DNA from: Elusimicrobia bacterium UBA6262 | GTDB lineage: Bacteria; CAYTYR01; UBA6262 | Length of the DNA stretch: 64,000 nucleotides | Assembly (NCBI GenBank): GCA_002441095.1 | Contig: DJVG01000043.1 | Coordinates: 1 to 64,000 of the forward strand | Direction of reading: 5' to 3' | Shown: piece after piece, positions 1 through 8,462 of the stretch | How positions within the stretch are numbered: the first letter of the stretch is position 1 | How the letters are laid out: every line of letters begins with the position of its first letter | The notes under the pieces: generated by a model | What the model saw: the letters and a program-made list of their open reading frames with translations, nothing else | What the model was told of the DNA's origin: nothing | The model's database searches: none | Position numbers and translations under genes: made by a program

Positions 1-1923
1 GGCTGATTCTTTCATTACATCGCCCAATTGCCCGGTCAAGGTTAAGCCCTTATTGCCCCGCATTTTAGATGATTCAATAAACAGTATCTCCCCACCCATC
101 GGGGTCCAAGCCATGCCCGTCGCCACCCCAATGGCATCTTTTTTCTCGGCTACTTCAGGAATAAATTTTTGCGGGCCTAAAAATTCCTGTATATTCTGGT
201 CACTAACAATAACTTTATCCGTAATCCCCTCAGCTACCTTAGTAGCTACCTTGCGGCAGACCCCGGCAATTTCCCGCTCCAAATTACGCAGGCCGGCTTC
301 TTTAGAATAACTGGTGATGATCCGCAATACTCCCGCTGGCGTAAACTCAATATTGGCGTCGGTCAGCCCATGTTCCTTAGTTTGCCGGGGGATCAAATAT
401 TTCTGGGTAATTAATAATTTTTCATTCTGGGTATAGCCGGGCAGTTCCAGTACTTCCATGCGGTCGCGCAAGGCCGGCGGCACTGGGTCAAGGATATTGC
501 CGGTGGCGATAAAAATGACCCGTGACAGGTCAAAAGGAACATCCAGGTAATGGTCGGAAAAAGAATTATTCTGTTCCGGATCAAGCACTTCCAATAAGGC
601 GCTGGCCGGGTCGCCGCGGAAATCTTCGCCGATCTTATCTATTTCATCCAGCATAAAAACCGGGTTATTGCTTTCCGCCCGGCGGATACCCTGGATGATC
701 CGGCCCGGTAAACTGCCGACATAGGTGCGGCGATGCCCGCGGATCTCGGCTTCATCTCTTATCCCGCCCAGGGAGATACGCACAAATTTCCGGCCCAAAG
801 CCCTGGCGATAGACCGGCCCAAAGAAGTTTTCCCGGTGCCCGGGGGACCGATAAAACATAATATCGGTCCTTTAGCTTCTGGCCGTAATTTTCTGACCGC
901 CAGGTACTCCAGGATCCGCTGTTTCACTTTTTCCAGGTCATAATGGTCTTCATCCAATATCTGCCGGGCCTTAGTAATGTCCAGCATATCTGCAGTGGCT
1001 TTGCTCCAGGGCAGGCCGGTCAGCCAATCCAAATAGGTACGGCTCACCGTATATTCAGCCGCGGCAAATGGCATTTTCATCAACCGTAGTAACTCGCGCT
1101 CTGCTTCCTTTTCGACTTCCGGCGGCATTTTAGCTTCTTTGATCTTGATCTTCAGCTCATTCAATTCGATAGTCTTTTCATCGCCTTCACCGAGTTCCCG
1201 CTGGATCGCTTCCATCTGCTTGCGCAGGAAAAACTCCTTTTGCGTACGGTCCACTTCTGTCCGCACCTGCGACTGTATCTTACTGCCCAGCTCTAAAACC
1301 GCCAGCTCTTCGGTCAAATAAACAGTCAAGCGTTCCAGCCGCCGCTTAATATCTATGATCTCTAATAACTCCTGCTTGATCCTGATATCCAGGGTCAGGT
1401 TGGAAGAAACAAAATCGCTTAATTTATTAGGAGACTCAATATTCATCGCCGCAATATATACTTCTTCGCTCAAGTAGGGAGCCAGGCTCACCAGTTTCTG
1501 GAACAGGGATAAAACATTACGCATCATGGCCTGTACTTCCAGGCTTCTTTCTTCAACCTCTTCCAGTACTTCTACCCGGCCCTTCAGATACGGCTCAGCC
1601 TGGACAATTCCTTTTAATTTAGCCCGGCTCAGTCCTTGCACGATCAAGCGCAGAGACCCGTCAGGGAACTTTAACATCTTCAAGATGAGCACAACTGTTC
1701 CCATATCATAAAGGTCATTCACCTGCGGGTCTTCGGCATTGGAGTCTTTTTGGGAAAAAAGAGCGATGATCTTATCCCGCACCAGCGCATCCTCCACCAG
1801 CCTGATCGATTTTTCCCTGCCAATAATGATCGGGCTCACTACAAAAGGATAAAAAACCGTATCCCGGACCGGCAAGATCGGCACCTCGGTAGGCAGGTCT
1901 ATACGGACTTTCTCTTCATACAT
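1..1923 (-). CDS. lon: ATP-dependent protease Lon (C-terminus beyond window)
   Basis: Lon is a cytoplasmic AAA+ serine protease that degrades damaged and regulatory proteins. The first 641 codons are visible. They hold the N-terminal substrate-binding LON domain (about residues 10-205, opening with PILPVRD), a coiled-coil linker, and the AAA+ module with Walker A GPPGTGKT near residue 358, Walker B FMLDEIDK and sensor motifs. The start of the protease domain (TGMAWTPMGG) follows. The catalytic Ser/Lys lie past the left edge, so the gene is cut by the window and is not a pseudogene on this evidence. The ATG has an AGGAG box five bases upstream. It lies 22 bases after hsp20, so two proteostasis genes are probably co-transcribed at the end of the sensory operon. 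Confidence 0.97.
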   Translation of the reverse strand, partial: MYEEKVRIDLPTEVPILPVRDTVFYPFVVSPIIIGREKSIRLVEDALVRDKIIALFSQKDSNAEDPQVNDLYDMGTVVLILKMLKFPDGSLRLIVQGLSRAKLKGIVQAEPYLKGRVEVLEEVEERSLEVQAMMRNVLSLFQKLVSLAPYLSEEVYIAAMNIESPNKLSDFVSSNLTLDIRIKQELLEIIDIKRRLERLTVYLTEELAVLELGSKIQSQVRTEVDRTQKEFFLRKQMEAIQRELGEGDEKTIELNELKIKIKEAKMPPEVEKEAERELLRLMKMPFAAAEYTVSRTYLDWLTGLPWSKATADMLDITKARQILDEDHYDLEKVKQRILEYLAVRKLRPEAKGPILCFIGPPGTGKTSLGRSIARALGRKFVRISLGGIRDEAEIRGHRRTYVGSLPGRIIQGIRRAESNNPVFMLDEIDKIGEDFRGDPASALLEVLDPEQNNSFSDHYLDVPFDLSRVIFIATGNILDPVPPALRDRMEVLELPGYTQNEKLLITQKYLIPRQTKEHGLTDANIEFTPAGVLRIITSYSKEAGLRNLEREIAGVCRKVATKVAEGITDKVIVSDQNIQEFLGPQKFIPEVAEKKDAIGVATGMAWTPMGGEILFIESSKMRGNKGLTLTGQLGDVMKESA

Positions 1924-1945
1924 ACAAACTCCTCGTTTATTTCAG

Positions 1946-2356
1946 TTATTTTTTCTTCGGCACGACGATCTCAATAAACCCGTTCGCACAGGCAGTTCTG
2001 ATCTTGCCGATCGCCTGAACCGTCGGGAGAGACACGATACGTTCAAAAGTGCCATAATGTATTTCCATCTGGTAATAATTGGTTTTTACGACGGCCCGGT
2101 TTTCCCGGCGTTTGCCGCGGATATGCAGAGCATTATTGTTAAACTTTACCTCGACATCTTTTCGGCTGACTCCGGGGACTTCCAGGCAGACAGTGATATT
2201 CCGCGGGGTTTCATAAACGTCACACGGCGGGCACCAGGCCTGCTGGCAGCTCATCCGGGGAGGAGTCTTACATTTCAGCAGCTGGGTAAAGAGTTTATTC
2301 ATTTCATAGGACAGCACACTGAAATTAGTGAACAGGTCTTCCTTAGAACTGCTCAT
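1946..2356 (-). CDS. Hsp20/alpha-crystallin small heat-shock protein
   Basis: This 136-residue ATP-independent holdase binds unfolding proteins. The alpha-crystallin domain covers about residues 46-133: it starts at DVYETPRNITVCLEVPGV, includes the GKRRE strand, and ends in the conserved I-x-V type tail (IEIVVPKKK). The N-terminal arm carries four cysteines within 18 residues (C-x7-C-x4-C-x2-C) just before the domain, which is unusual for small heat-shock proteins. The start ATG overlaps the stop of the upstream glycosidase gene (ATGA), and lon follows after 22 bases. The family assignment is firm; any role of the cysteines in metal binding or redox control is inference. Confidence 0.95.
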   Translation of the reverse strand: MSSSKEDLFTNFSVLSYEMNKLFTQLLKCKTPPRMSCQQAWCPPCDVYETPRNITVCLEVPGVSRKDVEVKFNNNALHIRGKRRENRAVVKTNYYQMEIHYGTFERIVSLPTVQAIGKIRTACANGFIEIVVPKKK

Positions 2357-3585
2357 TTTTTCTTCTCCTGCTCCGTTCCCTTTATTTCTTTCTGCATTTT
2401 CTTACCGGTAAACATTTGCTGGATCACCTCATAAGCCAAGCGCGGTTTACGCATATTAAGCCCGTTAACCAAGGCTTGGTCCTGGGCTACCAGTCCCCAC
2501 CATTCTTCGTTCATGTTCAGATTATTTTCCGCTTTTATATCCTTCCAATAGGCCCCGTTCGACCAGCAAGCATCAGTATCCTGCTCGCTCAAACTGCCGC
2601 CTGCGCGCTTCCACCATTCATCGCACCATTCAAAGAGAAACCCGCCCAGGGAATTGCCGAAACCCAATCCACCCATGGCATTTTCCGCAATTTCTTTCCA
2701 CTGGCTCTTGATGAAATCAGCCTGGATCTGCTGGTCCTCGCGTTTTTTGTACGCATCATAGGCGTCACAGCCAAATTCCAGCAGCAGCACTGGTTTTTTC
2801 CATTCCCGGTCCACTTCCCGCCAGAAATTACCGAAACTTTTGCCGCGGTAACAAACCGAACCAAGCACGTCGATATGGGAATTATAGCGTGCCGCCATGG
2901 AGATCGAAGCCAGGTCCCCATTACCCAGCACCACCGGATGATCCGGATCAAGTTGTTTGATCTTGCCGGCCAGTTTATTAACAAACGAATAATATATTTT
3001 AGCCTGGGCCATTTTCTTTTTATAAGGGTCTTTGATCTTTTCCAGCCCGGGGCTGGTCCAGTAATTAATTTTCTGCGGCGCAAAGGAATAATTATTCTCA
3101 TTACCCAGGACCCACATCAGGATCCCTGGTGTATCTTTATAAGCCTTGACCATATCCAGGACTTCTTTAGTCACTAATTCCTGGAACCTGGGATTGGCAT
3201 AATCCGCCTGCCACCAATCCAGCCAGTGGCCCATGACACTGCTGATCTCAAAGTTCTTATACAGGTCAGTGATCACTCTTTTCGTCTGGTAAATATTTTC
3301 GCCAGGCTGGTAAAAACGGACCGTATTAATGCCTGCTTCTTTCATCATCTGCCCGTCCAGCAGCCAGGGCCGGTTCGGGTCACCGCAAAAATTATAATCA
3401 GCATCGCCGCCGATCGGAACCGGGTGGTAGCAGACCCCGCGGATAAAATACAGTTGCCCGTTAACCAGCAATTGATACTGGCCCATCACATTTTTTACTA
3501 TCTCCACTTTGGCCCGCGCCCAGGCCGACGCAGCGTTGAAAATGATCAGCATCGATAAACAATAAAAACAAATTATTCGTTTCAC
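2353..3585 (-). CDS. Secreted glycoside hydrolase, clan GH-A TIM barrel (GH2/GH5-like)
   Basis: This is a 410-residue exported glycosidase. A signal peptide (VKRIICFYCLSMLIIF then ASAWA) leads into an (alpha/beta)8 fold. The likely acid/base Glu163 sits in LGNEN and the likely nucleophile Glu270 in LLLEFG, as in clan GH-A. The opening strand pattern (YFIRGVCYHP) resembles the GH2 C-terminal catalytic domain. The substrate cannot be read from the sequence. I chose GTG at 3585, with GAGGG upstream and directly before the signal peptide. An in-frame ATG at 3645 would add 20 basic residues encoded by a short direct repeat (AGGCACAAAG twice) and bury the signal peptide. Its stop overlaps the hsp20 start. 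Confidence 0.8.
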   Translation of the reverse strand: MKRIICFYCLSMLIIFNAASAWARAKVEIVKNVMGQYQLLVNGQLYFIRGVCYHPVPIGGDADYNFCGDPNRPWLLDGQMMKEAGINTVRFYQPGENIYQTKRVITDLYKNFEISSVMGHWLDWWQADYANPRFQELVTKEVLDMVKAYKDTPGILMWVLGNENNYSFAPQKINYWTSPGLEKIKDPYKKKMAQAKIYYSFVNKLAGKIKQLDPDHPVVLGNGDLASISMAARYNSHIDVLGSVCYRGKSFGNFWREVDREWKKPVLLLEFGCDAYDAYKKREDQQIQADFIKSQWKEIAENAMGGLGFGNSLGGFLFEWCDEWWKRAGGSLSEQDTDACWSNGAYWKDIKAENNLNMNEEWWGLVAQDQALVNGLNMRKPRLAYEVIQQMFTGKKMQKEIKGTEQEKKK

Positions 3586-3668
3586 CCCGTTAGACCCTCT
3601 TTGTGCCTCGCTTCTCCCTTTGTGCCTGGTACTATTTCGTCTCATTTTACCCCCGGGAAACAGTTGAA

Positions 3669-4034
3669 TTATGATAAATATTTCTTCACTTCTGCCAGCA
3701 GGACTTCAGGCCGGAACGGTTTAATTACATAACTATTGGCCTTGGCTTTTTTAGCTTCGATCATAGCTTCCTTCTGGCTTTTCGCGCTCAATATTATTAT
3801 CGGGATCTGACCGAGAGACGGATCATTTTTTATGCGGATACAAACCTGCAGACCGTCTATTTTTGGCATCATTATATCCAGGATCAGCAAATCCGGCTTT
3901 TCCATGGCGGCCTTGGCTAAAGCTTCTTCCCCGTCAGCCGCGGTCATTACTTCATAGCCACTGGCTTCTAAGCGCGATTTCACCAGCATTAGTAATTTTG
4001 GCTCATCATCAACCAATAATATTTTATTCCCCAC
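3669..4034 (-). CDS. Single-domain response regulator (CheY-like)
   Basis: This 121-residue receiver domain has no output domain. The acidic pocket is D9/D10, the phospho-acceptor is D53 (ILDIMMP), with S83 and K105 (IKPF) as the conserved switch residues. GTG at 4034 is preferred because it begins right at the receiver fold (VGNKILLVDDEP) with GGAG four bases upstream. The longer in-frame reading from 4157 overlaps the preceding gene and adds unrelated sequence. It follows another receiver gene by 23 bases, so both are probably phosphorylated by the upstream histidine kinase. Without an output domain it must act by protein contact or as part of a relay. Confidence 0.9.
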   Translation of the reverse strand: MGNKILLVDDEPKLLMLVKSRLEASGYEVMTAADGEEALAKAAMEKPDLLILDIMMPKIDGLQVCIRIKNDPSLGQIPIIILSAKSQKEAMIEAKKAKANSYVIKPFRPEVLLAEVKKYLS

Positions 4035-4057
4035 ACTTAACTCCCGGCTAAATGATC

Positions 4058-4441
4058 CTATAGTTCGTTCTTCTTGCTTAGTTCTTTGACCATGCCCAGC
4101 AGTACTTCCGGTGAAAAAGGCTTCATGATCACATAATCCACCCCTAAAGACCGGCATTGTTCTTCCAGTTCCCGGACATTAGACGCAGTGAAAATAATGA
4201 TCGGGATCTTGGCAAATTCAGGATCTGCTTTTAATTGTTTGGCTACTTCATACCCATTGAGATCAGGCATGACAATATCCAACAGGATCAGGTCAGGCTT
4301 TTCCTCTTTTACCTTTTCCAGGGCCTGTACACCGCCATAAGCAGTGGCTACGCTGAAACCATTGGCTTCCAGCCTGGATTTTAAGAGGATCCGCACATGA
4401 GGTTCGTCATCCACTACCAGTATTTTTTTATTAGTGCTCAT
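4058..4441 (-). CDS. Single-domain response regulator (CheY-like)
   Basis: This is a 127-residue receiver domain with pocket residues D11/D12, phospho-acceptor D55 (ILLDIVMP), T85 and K107 (IMKPF). It has no DNA-binding or enzymatic output. Its ATG overlaps the stop of the large histidine kinase (ATGA), so translation is coupled to it and it is the likely first phosphoacceptor. It is similar throughout to the next receiver gene downstream, which suggests tandem duplication of an ancestral regulator. Confidence 0.94.
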   Translation of the reverse strand: MSTNKKILVVDDEPHVRILLKSRLEANGFSVATAYGGVQALEKVKEEKPDLILLDIVMPDLNGYEVAKQLKADPEFAKIPIIIFTASNVRELEEQCRSLGVDYVIMKPFSPEVLLGMVKELSKKNEL

Positions 4442-7400
4442 TTTGCCTCCTCTAATTTGCTCTTGGCCAACCGCAGCAGTTCTTCAGACTCATGGCCATC
4501 TTCAGGATATATGGCTATCGCCTGCGACAGGCTATCAACGGGAACTTGTTTTTTCCGGCAGTTCTCGATAATGCGCTGGCACAGGGAATTAGCTCCTGGC
4601 CGGGCAGACCTGACCAGGACGACAAGCAAGGTGCGCTCTTCAAACCGCACTACCATGTCGTCTGCTCTCCTGACACTATATCTGGCTGCTGCTTCGACCC
4701 CATCAAGTATAGACATGGCCTGCAGAGCACCCTGGACCGGCTTGATCAAGATCAAAGCCAGGGACTCATACTCTTTCTTAGCTTTATCCAGCTGGTCCCT
4801 TAAGAGCTCATGGAAAACCGCATCAGCTGATAATTTCGGCAGGGTAAAAATAAATTTACTGCCTTTTTCCAGTTCGCTCTCCACGCGGATAGTGCCGCCA
4901 TGCATTTCCACCAGGCTCTTGCTGATCGACAAGCCCAGGCCTGTCCCGCGATAGCCCGGCCCTGCTGTCCGGTTGATCTGTTCGAACCGGTCAAATATTT
5001 TATGGAAGTTTTCAGCAGCGATCCCCCGGCCATGGTCCTCCACTGTTATTTCGATCTCCGGGCCTTTGTCTACCAGGTAAACTTCCACTTTCCCTTTATC
5101 CTGCGAGAACTTGATAGCATTATCTATTAAATTACTGAGCACCTGTTTTATCCGGTCCTCATCAAGAAACAAAGAAAAGCCAGGCAGGCCCAGATGCATT
5201 TCCAAGGTGATCTGACGCTCCCGGCCCCTTATTTCCAGGTTGTTAACCACCGACCTGATCACCGGTACTATATCATGTTCTGTCTTATTCAAAGTAACCT
5301 TGCCTGCCTCGATCTTGGAGACATCCAGCAGATCATTAATGATCCGGGTCAGGCGGTCAATTTCTTCCGTGGCAATATGCAGGAATTCTTTTTGGTCCGG
5401 GTTGAGCTCGCCTTTGATGCCTTCCAGGACCTGGGAAATAGATTCACGGATACAGGTGATCGGGGTCCTCAATTCATGCGAAACAGTGGAAATAAATTCG
5501 CTTTTCAACCGTGCCGCTTCTTTCTCCCTGGTCACATCCCGGAAAGCCAGGGCCAATCCGATCATCTCATTCTCTGCCTTAAAAACAGGGGCAATATCAA
5601 AATGCAGGATCCGGCTGGGATTCTCACCTAATTTCACTTCTTTTTTGACAACCTTGCTTTTTTCCCATGATTCCACCAGGCTCAAGTCCAGCCCTACGCT
5701 AGTCAACATTTCCAGCACTTTGGCGTAATCTTTCTCATCCTTCTGGTATCCCAGCAAGTGCAGAGCCATATCATTGCTTACTGCGACCTGGCCGTTTTTA
5801 TCCAGCATGATCACGCCTTCGTTCAACGATTCAACAAGAACCGAGATCTTTTCATTCCACTCCTGGAGTTTGCCCTGCATGACTTGCATTTCCTGCCTGT
5901 TTTCCTCAAAATCTTCCAGCAAAGAAAGCATTACTTCCCTTGATTCTTTGGCTTCCTGCAACGCCTGCTCCAGATTCCTGGTTCTTTCCCGGATCTTATC
6001 TTCCAGAGTTACGCTGTAATGCTCCAGTGCATTCTTGGAATTATTAAGTTCTTCGATCATCTGCAGGTTTTCCCGCAAATCAGTCCCCACCAGGATCATG
6101 CCGTCAATTTCATTTTTCTTGTCCCGGACCATAGTGCAGGAAAGGCTGACCGGGATAGGGACCAGGGTCTTGGTGCGGTATTTCACGACCACATTACGGG
6201 TCGGATGCTTCTTAGTTTTAGCTATCAGATCAGCCAGTATCTCAACGCTATCCCCTTCCTGGAATAAAATTTCTACACTCTTATTATGGAGCTCTTCCCA
6301 GGTATAGCCAAGCAAGTTTAGCGTCACCTTGTTTACTTCCCGGATGGTCCCGTCATTATGCAATACCACTAATGAATCGCTCATACTGTTAATAATGTTC
6401 TCAAAAAATAGTTTCCGGTCAGTGATCTCCTGGTACGCAGTTTTCAGATCCGTGATCATCCAGTTAAAAGACTGGGCCAACTGTTCTATCTCATCACCAG
6501 TTTTGATATTAGACCGGACATTCAAGTCTCCGGTAGATACTTTTTGCATCGCTTTCTGCAATGAGGAAACGGAATCCACGATCCGCCGGCTGAAAAATAT
6601 ATTAAAAGGTATCAGGATCAGTAATAAGGCCGCAGCCAGGGCAAACTGCCGGGCGAACATCTGCCTGATCGGGGCAAAAGCTACTGCCGTTTCCTGGGAT
6701 AGACAAACTATCCATTGCAGATCATTGTCCTGCAATATCTCATTTTTAACTACGGCAACGGTAATGATTGCGCTATGATTATTAATATCCGAACCAATGA
6801 TCCAGGGATTTTTACCTGAGACGATCAGCTCTTTTATATCCTGGCTGAATTTCAGGCCGGGCAGCTGCCTATGCAAATCCCTGATCAGGATATTGCCATC
6901 CTGGTCAGTCAAGACGGCAGTGCTCCCGGGGATATTGTTGAGCATTTCCATTTCTTCTAATTCATTCTTTATATTATACACTCCCTTGAGCACCCCGATA
7001 ACATTATCAGCGGGCCCCACAATAGGAATGCAAAGCGGGATGGACCAGGCCTGGCTTGATTCATCAAATTCAATTTGACCTATATAAGGTTTCTCTTTGG
7101 TATAACTAATAGCTTTTTGCCACCATGTTTCATCAGCCTGGTAAAAGTCTGTTGTTTTTCCAGAGGCAGCCACCAATCCACCAAAGCGGTCGCTGATAAA
7201 AACCTCACCGATTTTTCCCATAATAGTATCATATCTTCGCAATTGGGCGGCGGCAGGAATATCTGTGTATTTTTTAACTAGCGGGGATTCCTGAGTAGCT
7301 GCCCGCCATTGCTGGTCCATGGTATCGAAATAGGCCTGCCGATCCGGGATAGTGCCGTACGAGGTATTAGCCTGCTGCAGCAAGGCTATAAAATTGGAGT

Positions 7401-7617
7401 TCTGGGCAACTTCTGTTAATATTGCTACTTCTTCCTTGATCTTCTTGGCTAGATTACTGGCAATGACCTGTGCCCGGCCCTGTAAATTTTCAGTAATAGT
7501 TTGCTTACGGATAGTAGAAATAGAGTAATAGCTATAAAGACTGACGCCGACCAGGACCAGGCAAGTCAGAATTAAATTATTTACCAGTATTTTTTCCCTG
7601 AGACTGATCATTCTCAT
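4438..7617 (-). CDS. Cache-HAMP-PAS-PAS sensor histidine kinase with degenerate GGDEF tail
   Basis: This is a 1059-residue membrane sensor kinase. Visible in order are TM1 (about 12-30), an extracytoplasmic dCache-like region (about 35-320), TM2 (about 322-342), HAMP (to about 395), PAS1 (about 403-515), a coiled coil, PAS2 (about 595-700), HisKA with phospho-accepting His714 in VSHELRTP, and HATPase_c with G1/G2-like DHGRGI and GTGLGLS. The last 125 residues resemble a GGDEF domain (FHELLRDQLDKA, RRADDMVVRF, AIYPEDG) but the GGDEF signature is replaced by EERTL, so no cyclase activity is expected. It overlaps the PAS gene before it and the receiver gene after it by four bases each. The ligand is unknown. 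Confidence 0.93.
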   Translation of the reverse strand: MRMISLREKILVNNLILTCLVLVGVSLYSYYSISTIRKQTITENLQGRAQVIASNLAKKIKEEVAILTEVAQNSNFIALLQQANTSYGTIPDRQAYFDTMDQQWRAATQESPLVKKYTDIPAAAQLRRYDTIMGKIGEVFISDRFGGLVAASGKTTDFYQADETWWQKAISYTKEKPYIGQIEFDESSQAWSIPLCIPIVGPADNVIGVLKGVYNIKNELEEMEMLNNIPGSTAVLTDQDGNILIRDLHRQLPGLKFSQDIKELIVSGKNPWIIGSDINNHSAIITVAVVKNEILQDNDLQWIVCLSQETAVAFAPIRQMFARQFALAAALLLILIPFNIFFSRRIVDSVSSLQKAMQKVSTGDLNVRSNIKTGDEIEQLAQSFNWMITDLKTAYQEITDRKLFFENIINSMSDSLVVLHNDGTIREVNKVTLNLLGYTWEELHNKSVEILFQEGDSVEILADLIAKTKKHPTRNVVVKYRTKTLVPIPVSLSCTMVRDKKNEIDGMILVGTDLRENLQMIEELNNSKNALEHYSVTLEDKIRERTRNLEQALQEAKESREVMLSLLEDFEENRQEMQVMQGKLQEWNEKISVLVESLNEGVIMLDKNGQVAVSNDMALHLLGYQKDEKDYAKVLEMLTSVGLDLSLVESWEKSKVVKKEVKLGENPSRILHFDIAPVFKAENEMIGLALAFRDVTREKEAARLKSEFISTVSHELRTPITCIRESISQVLEGIKGELNPDQKEFLHIATEEIDRLTRIINDLLDVSKIEAGKVTLNKTEHDIVPVIRSVVNNLEIRGRERQITLEMHLGLPGFSLFLDEDRIKQVLSNLIDNAIKFSQDKGKVEVYLVDKGPEIEITVEDHGRGIAAENFHKIFDRFEQINRTAGPGYRGTGLGLSISKSLVEMHGGTIRVESELEKGSKFIFTLPKLSADAVFHELLRDQLDKAKKEYESLALILIKPVQGALQAMSILDGVEAAARYSVRRADDMVVRFEERTLLVVLVRSARPGANSLCQRIIENCRKKQVPVDSLSQAIAIYPEDGHESEELLRLAKSKLEEAK

Positions 7618-8462
7618 ACAGTTTGGGTACCTTTGTTTTTAGCTAATTCCTCTTTCAGCTTATCAACCTGCTCTTTCAGCTCAATGACCCGTTTTTCCCG
7701 GTCCATAGTAACCCTGTGCAATAACTGCATTTCCTCTATTTTCTGGCTCAATTCTTTCCTGGACTTATCCAACTCCTCAATAATTTTCCCGGTCTTGGCA
7801 AACTCCCTGACCGCGCTGATAGTCCCGACAACCCGGCCTTTCTTGTCTTTCACTGCCACTATATCAGCCAGCACCTGTCTTCCGGCGGGGTTGTGAAAGG
7901 ATACTTCATTGATCATCCCCTGTATAAATACCTTTTCAAACTCGTGGGCAAAGACCGGCCAGTCATCCAACGAGACGACATTCTTGATATCCTTGTGTAA
8001 TATATTTTCCTGGTTTAAGCCGGTTTGCTCTAAGATCCGCTGGTTGCAAAACAAGATCTTCCCTTTAGCATCGGTCCGGATAATTCCTTCGGGTATCGTT
8101 TGCAGTAGGACATCAAGATCCTGCCTCTGTTGTTCAAGTTCATCATTAGTTGACCGCAACTCCTCGTCTGTCGCCTGTAATTCCTGGTTAGTCGCCTGCA
8201 ATTCCTGCCTGGCCGCCTCTGCTTTCAGGTGGGTGTTACGCAATTCCCGGATCAGCTCCTGATAATGCCGGGTGATCAGGCGTTGGAGAATGAGCAGTGA
8301 AATAAAAGCAACTAAAGTCACAAAAATAATAGTCACTATATGCGAAAGCCATAAATTGTCAATAACAAATACTTCAGTTTTTAAAAATTCAAAAACCACG
8401 GTTAATATAAATACAATCAGCGTATATGGCAGCACCAGCTGCCTGATCTTATTATTGTCCAT
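7614..8462 (-). CDS. Membrane-anchored PAS domain protein without kinase
   Basis: The protein has 282 residues with two transmembrane helices (about 11-27 and 39-60), then a long coiled coil containing a repeated QELQATNQELQAT heptad pattern (about 70-118). One PAS domain follows (about 119-225, starting LLQTIPEGIIRTD), then a C-terminal coiled coil (VTMDREKRVIELKEQ). No HisKA, ATPase, cyclase or other output domain is present. The same coiled-coil tail ends the larger PAS protein just upstream. The gene overlaps that PAS gene by 11 bases and the histidine kinase by four. It probably acts as a sensory partner or scaffold for the kinase; this is inferred from position only. Confidence 0.85.
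   Translation of the reverse strand: MDNNKIRQLVLPYTLIVFILTVVFEFLKTEVFVIDNLWLSHIVTIIFVTLVAFISLLILQRLITRHYQELIRELRNTHLKAEAARQELQATNQELQATDEELRSTNDELEQQRQDLDVLLQTIPEGIIRTDAKGKILFCNQRILEQTGLNQENILHKDIKNVVSLDDWPVFAHEFEKVFIQGMINEVSFHNPAGRQVLADIVAVKDKKGRVVGTISAVREFAKTGKIIEELDKSRKELSQKIEEMQLLHRVTMDREKRVIELKEQVDKLKEELAKNKGTQTV

Noticed and set aside
2416..3177. 253-codon open frame on the plus strand
   Set aside because: It lies entirely opposite the glycosidase gene, has no family motif, and reads like a shadow of that gene.
3669..4157. Longer start for the downstream response regulator
   Set aside because: The extra 41 codons overlap the preceding receiver gene and have no receiver similarity; GTG 4034 with GGAG fits the fold.
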